A stretch of DNA of 64,000 bases from Hetaerina americana (Eukaryota > Arthropoda > Insecta > Odonata > Calopterygidae), in assembly GCA_022747635.1 (NCBI GenBank), contig JAKTNV010000009.1:5338204-5402203 (forward strand). Direction: 5' to 3'. This document shows positions 55,085 to 64,000 of the stretch, one piece after another (within the stretch, counting starts at the first letter, position 1; the number at the start of each line of letters is the position of its first letter). The position numbers were made by a program, and so were the translations under genes. The notes under the pieces are model-generated. The model was given only the letters and a program-made list of their open reading frames with translations, was not told where the DNA came from and did no database searches.

Positions 55085-56215
55085 AGTGTGTTGGGTCTTC
55101 GATTTTTGTCTGTTCCAAAAAATGGATCAAAGGATCTGTATCAATTTTTTTGTGAAAAACGATATTACGTGCGTGGAAGCATTCCGAATGTTTACTGTGT
55201 CATATGGAGAAGCTACCTTGGACCGAATAAACGTTTATCGGTGGTAAAAAACCTTCTCAGAGGGCCGAGAAGATGTGAACGACGAAGAGCGTGCCGGACG
55301 CCCGAGCACGTCAACAACGAAAACGTCAGACGAAAACATTTATGATGTGAAGAAAAAAGTATTTGCCAATCGTCAAATCACCATGAGATAAGTTTCTGAG
55401 GACCTAAAAATATCGATTGGCTCGTGTCATTCGATTTTTGCCAATGATTTAAGCATGAAACGGGTGGCCGCGAAATTCGTACCAAAATTGCTCAATTTCG
55501 ACCAAAAACAGCAACACATTAACATTGCTAAGTAGGTGTTGGAATCAGCCCACGACTACCCAAATTTGCTCCAGAGGGTCATAGCTGGTGACGAATTATA
55601 GTTTAAGTTTATGACGGAGAAATCAAAGCTCAATAAATCTAATGGAAGCTTCAGCATGAGCCAAGCCCGAAAAAGGGCACCAAGTTCGGTCGAATGTGAA
55701 AGGTTTGCTTACAGTTTTCTTCGATTTCAGGGGCGTGGTGTCTCATTGGTCCTTGCCACAGGATATAGCGGTAAATAAGGAATATTAGCTGCAAGTTATG
55801 CGCAATTTTCGCGATGCAATCCGCCACAAACACCCGAATTCAAGGAAGAACAAAAATTGGCTTTTGCACCATGACAACACCCCTGCTCAAACATCGTCGA
55901 TTGTGCGCGAATGTTTGGCCTAAAACAAAAAAACAAATGATGCCGCAGCCACCGTATTCCCCAGCTCTGGCCCCCAGTGACTTTATCTTTTCCCCGAAAC
56001 TGAATAGGCCCATGGAAGGACGACGCTACGATACGATTGACGAGATAAAAACTGCATCGAAGGAGGAACAAGATCACGAAAAATGATTTTTTGAAGTGCT
56101 TCGAGGATTGGAAAAAACGTTGGTGTAAGTTTATAATATCTAATGGGGATTCCTTTGAAGTGGACAAAATAGACATTCATGAATAAATAAATTACTTTTG
56201 AAAAAACACAAACAC
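55085..56215 (+). mobile_element. degenerate full-length mariner
   Basis: Collinear mariner transposase with many stops and frameshifts: MDQRICINFFVKN (55123), RINVYRW, ERAGRPSTS, then KFVPKLLNFDQKQQHINIAK, VIAGDEL (first aspartate, GDET changed), HDN at about 55870 (second, frameshifted), PPYSPALAPSDFIFSPKLN (third aspartate), and KCFEDWKKRWCKFIISNGDS FEVD near the end (about 56095-56165). The right end near 56215 (acaaacacctcgtata) is approximate and the left TIR was not seen. Confidence 0.82.
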
Positions 56216-56299
56216 CTCGTATATACACAATAAAACACTCGGCAAAAAGAACAAAAAAGCATTGAGAGAAACTACCTAAATGGAATCTTACATTCAAGG

Positions 56300-56470
56300 A
56301 AGTCTTTATTTTACCTGAAGCCTTCCGTAGTCTTACCTGAAGAAGGCCTCAAAAAAAGTCAAAAGGTATAACTATCTTAAATGTGAGTGTCCTCTACGCA
56401 TTTAGTGTTTTCTATTTATATTTTTTGTGTTCCCCTATACCGTGCAAGTGTTGTATTGCTCTCTCTATAT
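56300..56470 (+). mobile_element. Penelope-like 3' terminal scrap
   Basis: acctgaagaaggcctc (hammerhead core and stem II start), then atgtgagtgtcctct and tttgtgttccc, running into (TA)n. Same order as 54181 and 58291. Confidence 0.5.
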
Positions 56471-56496
56471 CTCTCTATATATATATATTGCTATTG

Positions 56497-56536
<40 letters not shown>

Positions 56537-56578
56537 TATATATGCATGTATATATATATGCATGTATATATATGCATG

Positions 56579-56614
<36 letters not shown>

Positions 56615-56624
56615 CATATATATG

Positions 56625-56656
<32 letters not shown>

Positions 56657-56668
56657 TATATATACATA
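56471..56668. repeat. long (TA)n / TATG-interrupted microsatellite
   Basis: About 200 bp of TA repeats with gcatgtatatata variants. The mariner at 56671 inserted at its right end. Several IY-repeat open frames here are artefacts. Confidence 0.97.
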
Positions 56669-56670
56669 TA

Positions 56671-57911
<1,241 letters not shown>

Positions 57912-57919
57912 GAAGTATA

Positions 57920-58047
57920 TATAAAGTAATCTACCGTTTAAGGTAGGTTTTTGGATGGACACAGCTACTAAATAAATATTTTGTGACTCCTAGCAAAACA
58001 CAAAATCCAGCATCCTACTCTATATCAGGTCCCATATATATGTATAA
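57920..58047 (-). mobile_element. RTE-like LINE 3' terminal fragment
   Basis: Same end as 41365 and 44273 (taatctaccgtttaaggtag hairpin, then ggatggacacagctactaaa and caaaacacaaaatccagcat). Confidence 0.78.
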
Positions 58048-58290
58048 CCATAAACACAGTAATCAACCCGAAGGTCGGTTTAGTAGGTGATGGTAGAGTT
58101 CACCCCAGTACTAAGCCCTATACGGCGTGTGAAATTCACATATCAGGGTAGGGGGGGCCAGTTCCTTTCTCTTTGCCGGTTATGGTCTCCCAGGAAGATC
58201 TGGTACCCCCGAAAAATCACTTTAGCTTGGGTGGAGCTGCAGGTGCCCCGAGTGTCTCGCCCGGGAATCGAACCCGGGACCCTTTTCGGC
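58048..58290 (-). mobile_element. tRNA-derived SINE (5' part truncated)
   Basis: The minus strand starts in the B-box GGGTTCGATTCCCGGG (complement at about 58258-58278). The body has cacctgcagctccaccca, ccagatcttcctgggagacc and gccgtatagggcttagtact, ending in gattactgtgtttatgg. Same family as 25052 and 60049. Confidence 0.8.
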
Positions 58291-58431
58291 CCTCTCAGAG
58301 GCCTTCTTCAAGCGAGACTCGCTTGAAGAAGGCCTCTGAGAGGGCAGAAAGCTCGAACAAGTGACCGTGTGAGGGTCCTTCTAAATGCTGCTATTCTATT
58401 TGTGTTATATTGTGTCAACCCCATTTTATGC

Positions 58432-58435
<4 letters not shown>
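58291..58435 (+). mobile_element. Penelope-type palindrome and 3' tail
   Basis: A perfect 27-bp inverted pair (gccctctcagaggccttctt against aagaaggcctctgagagggc) flanks gac at about 58317. The right arm TGAAGA, stem GGCCTC-TGA-GAGGGC, GAAAG is hammerhead-like but diverged. Then gtgtgagggtccttc and the (TA)n, matching the 54181 and 56300 tails. Confidence 0.55.
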
Positions 58436-58524
<89 letters not shown>

Positions 58525-58530
58525 TATATA
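58436..58530. repeat. (TA)n microsatellite
   Basis: About 90 bp of TA following the Penelope-type tail. Confidence 0.97.
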
Positions 58531-59429
58531 TACACATATATATACGCATACTCTATGATTGTGATCTGCTCGGTACCTCTCAAAAACTTAATGCTAGAAT
58601 TTAAAATCCATGATTAAGATTGATATCTACTCCATACAAAGAAAAATGTCGCCGGGCACAGCTGACAACAAGAGCACGCTTCTGTCCCAGGGATATTCCG
58701 GAAAATTCCGCATGTTGTGTGGAAAATGTTAAATTGGCGAAATGTGTTCTTAAGTTTCATTTGAATTCCATCGTCACCAAGTGGGACACAATGACGCGAT
58801 AAAAATCTATTTTTCACGTGACGACCTCCGCGTATTCCCAAATGGATACGACACACACAGTGCCATCTGGTGTTCCTCCCGCCATTTCAGTGCGAGAGGC
58901 GAAGGACGAGCAGGTCGGGCCCAATGGCCGTCGTTTTCGGGGACAAAGTAGAGAGTAAAAACACGGGACGTATACTTCCCCAAACGAAAAGAAGGCTCTC
59001 TCCTCTCTCTCATCTTCCGGGACAAAATGGCCACGGGATGAAACCCTTCTTCACAAGCTTTCCAAGAGGGAGACACCCCCCCCCCCCCACTTCTCGAAAC
59101 CTGCACTTCCCTCCTTCCGAATAACGTCTCGACCTATCCCGTTCGTCTCCATTCCGACGGCGCCCCCCCCCCGCCCCCGCCCACCGTAGTCCCACCCTTC
59201 CATCCCGAACAAACCGCTGCTCTGAGTACATGGATCCATTATTGGAGGGATGCGTGCGAAGACGCGGATGGGGGTTGAAGAGGGCTATTCAGCATGAACA
59301 TCGATAGTGCGCCACCCGTAGAGAGCACCACGGAACACTCTACGTCACCTTCGCGAAGGGAATTTCTCGGCCCTTTCCCTCCCTCCGTTCCCATCTCCGG
59401 CGACCCTATTAACGTCCTATACATCTACG
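58531..59429. other. no recognised gene; C-rich block
   Basis: C-runs at 59078-59092 and 59163-59180 and a CpG-rich stretch 58870-59230. Open frames are compositional. Confidence 0.45.
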
Positions 59430-60046
59430 TGCATGATACCTCGGAAGGGCGAGTGGTGGGGGATGTTACGTCATTACACGTAAAGGAAAATAAAACCGCT
59501 TGCAAAACCCACAAATTCGTGCCAACCTACTCGCACAACGTCGTATACATTCGTGCAAAAACCTTTAAAACTTACGCGTATGCGAATTCATATACTATCA
59601 ACTAAAATACACATGCAAACCTAAGAATATAGCTGATGTCTACGCAACGTTAAATTTTATCCTGACTTCTGAGTCGAATGGCTTTAATATTTTATGTAGT
59701 GACTTTGGTTCCATACTATTATGATCCGGGAAAAGAACGAGTGTTAGTATCTATCTGTACAGCAGTCTATCTCCCTTATCTTTTCTTTGTGGCCTGAACT
59801 ACTTGAGTAGTGTGGGACCATAGTAATAATTCCTTAACTGTCATTGTTGAACTCGTTTGTTCGGAACCTTTCTTAAAGTCTCGCTTGCTCTCTTAGCATA
59901 TCAAGTGGCTCCCAGCCCAATTCCTCCAAAAGGCCTGTCACACTCGTTTGCATATTAGAACGAATTTTCCCGAATCTGGCGGATTTTATCTGCATTTTAT
60001 TTCTTTTAGACTCAATAAAATGTAATACAATCGCCCTAATAGAAGA
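59430..60046 (-). mobile_element. LINE-D 3' end, UTR contiguous with coding
   Basis: Left to right: tail catctacgtgcatg, a decayed stem-loop (about 59445-59470), UTR (attcgtgcaaaaaccttt), gatgtctacgcaacg, then decayed minus-strand RT C-terminus including MLREQARL, LLEELGWEPLD and KSARFGKIR. This is the empty-site reference for the 54-bp insertion at 27099. Confidence 0.82.
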
Positions 60047-60048
60047 TA

Positions 60049-60325
60049 GGGGTCGCGGTAGTCCAGGAGTAGAGCGTTGGTCTACTGACCGGGGGGCCCG
60101 GGTTCGGTTTCCGGGCAAAACACTCTGAGCACCTGCAGCTCCCAAGCCATGTGATTTCTGGGGTACCAGATCTTCCTGGGAAACCATAACCGACACAGGG
60201 AAAGGAACTGGCTACCCTACCCAGCTAATGTGTGAATTACACCCGCCGTATAGGGCTTAGTATTGATTGAACTCTACCATCACCTACCAAACCGACCTTC
60301 GGGTTGATTACTGAGTTTATGGCTT
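60049..60325 (+). mobile_element. tRNA-derived SINE with A- and B-boxes
   Basis: The head reads GGTCGCGGTAGTCCAGGAGT (A-box region) and GGGTTCGGTTTCC (B-box, 60100-60112). The body matches 25052 and 58048 and ends in gggttgattactgagtttat. It is the most complete member of this family here. Confidence 0.82.
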
Positions 60326-61146
60326 TTTTTATAATAGATGAATCAAGATTTAGCAAATTTTTTTGGGAAAATTACCATGCGCCAGTTTTGCTGAATTGAT
60401 GGAATGAATTTGCGACTGAGGATTGACGTAATTCGACTGACTAATTGGAGACGGTGGGTTACTGGCCACAATTTTCCTCAATTAGGTCCATTTGCTGCAG
60501 TACACATTCGGGTCACAGGAAATACATTGGTTCGAAGGATCAAATCCCTTTGAGGGCATTCGTGTCTTGCTCGAATTGTTTTTCCTGCACGTCATTCAGG
60601 ATACAATGAAGCGCACTAATAAAATATAACATTCTCTGCAAAATAGTTGACCTCGAATCCAATTGTTTTCTATTAAGTTTTTGAAAATCATAATGGAAAC
60701 TATTCACTAGTTTTCAATGCTTTCATACTTGGTTCATTCTTTCTACATGTGAATACGATTATTCCTACATTGCACTGGTATGACGGACTCGGATTTAATG
60801 AGCATTTAATAATGAGCACCTTATTTTTACAGTCCAAACCTACCACCGACACCTCTATCAAAATATGATAAAAATATTTACCATTAGTTTTTAAACCCAA
60901 CAATTATTGAAAATCAGTTATCTACTAAAGTTTTCCAACTGTTTTTCAACTTACTACGGTTTTTGTGTGTTTTGACGAGCCGTATTCCTAGGTAGTATTA
61001 CATTTTTTAGGCAAGTGAGTAGGTTAGGTAGTGGAGTAAATTTAAATTTAAAGATAAATTTCCCTGATAACGATATTATAAAGTGTAGGTCAATTAGTGG
61101 GTCTCACAGTACTAGGTTGCCTAAAGAGATTTCTCGAAGTACGTAA
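60326..61146. other. no confident gene; possible LINE 5' flank
   Basis: AT-rich. 61010-61146 may be the leader or upstream coding of the adjacent LINE, but it is closed by a stop at 61144-61146 in the endonuclease frame. Confidence 0.4.
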
Positions 61147-62116
61147 AGTGCCAATGAAACAAAAGAAAGAATCACTTATGAGAATACGGACCGATCATGT
61201 ATTAAGACACCCAAAAGACTTATAAATAGCATCACCAGAAAGCAGACCGCAACGAACTCAAAGAAGGTTTTAGACGCAGAAATAATTTCCGTAGTAGTAG
61301 TTAACTGCCGAAGTTTAAAAAATAAGATACCGGAATTTTACCACCTCATTCATAGCACAGAGTCAGACATCATTAAAGGAACTGAAAGTTGGTTAACAGA
61401 TGATGATACCACAGACAGCGAAATATTTCCCAAGTCCTTTACAGTTTATAGAAATGACGGACAGAATAGAGCCGGAGGAGGAGTGTTTATCGCGGTTAAA
61501 AACTCTAGCGCCAGTAGAGCTGAGTTATTTCCTGATAGCTGTATAGAAAGTGTCTGGTGCTCAGTAAAAATATCCAGCGCGAAAAGAATATAGTATGCCT
61601 GTGCGTATTACAGACCACCCCATGCTGGCGTTAACTCAATACTAGATCTAGAAAGGAAGATAAAAAGCTTTACATCCCACAAAAATGAGCATAGATTAAT
61701 AATCGGTGGCGATTTTAATGTTCCCACAGTAGATTGGGATTCGTACAGTTTTATAAATGGAGGTAAAGACAAGGATTTATGCGAGTCCCTCTTATTGACG
61801 TTCACCTTAAATTCCCTATATCAATTAGTCACTTCACCAACAAGGGGAAAGAACATTCTTGATCTATTAGCTACTAATATACCCGAAAGAGTCTTAAATG
61901 TAGGAGTTATTGATGGAATCAGTGATCACAGGGCTGTAAACGCTAAATTTTCCCTAAGCGTAGAAAAGGTTAACAAACCAAAGAAAAAAAATTATTTATT
62001 GAATAAAGCTGACCATGATGGCCTAAAACGTGAGTTAACTGTTCTTTTCTTAGAATTGACAGTCAAATTAAGCAAAATCAGGAGTGTCGAGGATACCTGG
62101 AAATCAGCATTGAAGG
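61147..62116 (+). pseudogene. CR1-like LINE apurinic-type endonuclease domain
   Basis: The frame opens after a stop at 61144 and shows the APE-type endonuclease order: VVNCRSLKNKIPEF, ESWLTDDD, RAGGGVFIAVKNSS, YYRPP, GGDFNVPTVDWDS and SDHRAVNAKF. It nicks target DNA to prime reverse transcription in the parent element. One in-frame TAG (61591-61593) breaks it just before YACAYYRPP. After ..DTWKSALK the coding ends at the LINE stem-loop, and the reverse transcriptase (normally about 500 residues downstream) is wholly absent. No convincing ATG; the 5' end is truncated. Confidence 0.88.
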
Positions 62117-62176
62117 TTGATCCCGCCACACCCCCTCGCGGGGCGGGTTGCGGGATACTGCAGATGTATGTGCCTG
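62117..62176 (+). mobile_element. LINE stem-loop tail fused after endonuclease
   Basis: Outer stem TCCCGC/GCGGGA (62120-62155) and inner stem CCCC-TCGC-GGGG, both perfect and using a third set of base pairs. Tail tactgcagatgtatgtg. No target duplication found around it. Confidence 0.75.
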
Positions 62177-62274
62177 TTTCAACCCCCCCCCCCCCCCCGC
62201 CCGCGATCTTTTGGAAGTTGAGGAGATCTCGAGCACTTTCTTGAGGCATTTTCGACAGATTTTTTATATTCAAT

Positions 62275-62340
62275 GAAACCCTGCAAGCCACAGCTGAGGT
62301 GTCTGGAAGGGGGTGAATACGCACTAGACTTCGGCGCGCA
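62275..62340 (-). mobile_element. solo LINE-C type stem-loop, decayed
   Basis: ccctgcaagccacagctgag, then ggaagggggtgaatacgcac, matching the LINE-C edge; the inner stem is damaged. Confidence 0.62.
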
Positions 62341-63454
62341 GGTCAAACCCGTCCATGAAAAATCAATTTTTATGCCCACTCTATCCGCCCTTGTTTTCAA
62401 TGTATCAGCTGGATATTTTTCCGAGGAACTTATAGGCATTCTCGTGTTCCACGGTACCGCTTTTACCTCGAACATTAAAGTTTATCTCGGCTCCTTTCCC
62501 CATCCCCCTTCGACCTTGCTTCCGTTAAAAAACATTTCAACCCTCCCTCCCCCCTCGCCCTCCGCTTTTCCCATTCGCCCGGCGCCCTCTCAACTCACAT
62601 CCCCCGGGGCTTTCCTCCCCATTCCATTTTCTTCTGCGTTTTTCCACATTCGCATCAACCCGTAACTCCGCCCCCTCGCCTCCCCCCTTCCTCCTCCTCT
62701 CCCTTCGTCCCTTTTAGAAGAAATGACTCTCCAACCTCCAAGAGAAACTCTGCCCACTCGCCCTCTCCCCCCCTTCTCCCCGCCGCGATAACTCTATTTC
62801 GCCCCCGCCGAAGACAATTCCGCCCTGGACCACAAAAGCACTGTTCCCGAAGAGAAATGCCTGGACAGGGAACATATGGAGAGCGGGGGGGGAGGAGGCC
62901 CTGACGGAGGGAGGAAGAAGGGAGACGCCACGGAAAGGTAAGATAGGGAGGGGGTTGAGGGGAAAGGGGGGGGGAGTAGTTTTCGACGCCGGGCGGAACG
63001 GCCGTGGGATTGGAGACGCCGAAATGGTGGGAATGTGGAACCGATGGGGCCGGGGGGGGGGGGTGGAGGGGGCGATTTCGAAATTTGGTCCACATCCGGG
63101 CTATATGTATGTTTACTCTACAAGGCAAGTCTTGAAAACTGAGCGTCATGTGAATTATTATTTTTATTTTTAATTAAATAAATAAACCGGGGAATAAACT
63201 ACCCATTTTTTTACTTTTCAGTTCTTCTTGATCTGACTTGTTTTGGTGGAGACCTGTCGGTTTTGGTTAATTTTTATTCCATATTTTCGCATAGCAAATA
63301 ACTATTTCATTGAGTGAATTAACCCTTGTTTTGAATTAAGTCTTCCTTCAGGATGTACAAAAATGTGCACGTCATTTGACAGTTCTTTAACGCATATTTT
63401 TCCCTTCCTCTCCCATATCCCCTCCCGTACCCTGTCCCATTCCCTTCCCACTTT
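62341..63454. other. no recognised gene; C/G-rich blocks
   Basis: 62500-62790 is C-rich and 62880-63070 G-rich. Open frames up to 164 codons follow from composition. Confidence 0.45.
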
Positions 63455-63695
63455 TCAATTCTAATATGCACGTAATTGGATAATTCTTTACTATATTCTA
63501 AGGCGCATGTGTATGTATTTGCATGTGTGTAAGCTTTTAAAGGTTTTTGCATGAATATATGCGCCACTTTGGGTGTAAATTTGCATGAATATGTTGGTTT
63601 CTATATGTCGCGTTCTCTTTTTAGTGGTGGTGACCTAACACCCCCCCCAGATACCCTTGCGGTGGCTTGTGGGGTATGATGTAGATGTAGATATT
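63455..63695 (+). mobile_element. LINE-D 3' UTR with stem-loop
   Basis: UTR ggtttttgcatgaatatatg, box ggtggtgacctaacacc, stem-loop about 63640-63676, tail gatgtagatgtagatat. Confidence 0.8.
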
Positions 63696-64000
63696 GTAGC
63701 TTGTCACTCAACCTTCCCACCTGGTGATGACTCATCTTTTGGGTGGATCGCGGGGTATTTCTGTCGACGCTGAAATGTCTTCGATCGTGAATTAAAGTAA
63801 TCTCTAAAGAATAAAATGAAATAAACGTTTATACCATAGCAAGTGGGTAAATTAACGTAGAAAATGCACACGCTTGTGATATTTTTATTTATACTTAAAG
63901 TAAGAAACCTTATTATTAAAATAATAAAGATACTTTCCGACCTCATCTTATATTTTTACCTTCGAATTGACCCGGTTTGGTTTTATTCGCATTTTAGCGT
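63696..64000. other. no recognised feature
   Basis: AT-rich end of the window. Confidence 0.5.

Overview
This 64 kb window is eukaryotic, non-coding and transposon-dense. It most resembles a large arthropod (probably insect) genome: many DD34D mariner copies, CR1-like and RTE-like non-LTR retrotransposons, Penelope-like fragments, tRNA-derived SINEs and long (TA)n microsatellites in an AT-rich background with GC-rich low-complexity islands. I found no host gene that I can support. The only full-length intact coding sequence is a mariner transposase (43107-44153). There is one assembly gap (N, 6401-6500). The exact organism cannot be fixed from the sequence.

Layout. 0-9 kb: decayed and internally deleted mariners, two LINE-B 3' ends, a SINE and a 15-bp minisatellite. 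9.6-13.8 kb: CR1-like and RTE-like LINE remnants. 14.5-18.1 kb: a near-identical 660-bp inverted repeat enclosing Penelope-like fragments. 18.8-31.5 kb: LINE-C, LINE-D and RTE fragments, SINEs, a hammerhead-bearing palindrome and a 54-bp solo LINE tail with target duplication. 33-36 kb: deleted mariners, a second hammerhead palindrome and LINE-D. 40.5 kb: an inverted-repeat element whose arms carry tRNA-like cloverleaves. 41.4-45 kb: inverted RTE copies around the intact mariner, then LINE-C. 46-52 kb: LINE-B and a deleted mariner with a nested palindrome. 54-58.5 kb: Penelope-like element, two mariners and a SINE. 59.4-63.7 kb: LINE-D, a SINE, an endonuclease-only LINE, and tails.

The most coherent system is a LINE-tail family. 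At least three LINE lineages with different 3' UTRs (called here LINE-B, -C and -D) end in the same roughly 35-nt nested stem-loop followed by an ATGTAGATG-type tail. I count about 25 loci in both orientations. The stems differ by compensating base pairs between lineages, which argues for selection on RNA structure. One locus (27099-27152) is essentially only stem-loop plus tail, flanked by a 9-bp target duplication, so the tail alone seems enough to be retrotransposed. A second theme is hammerhead-like motifs in Penelope-type palindromes. A third is repeated internal deletion of mariners that keeps both ends and removes the catalytic core.
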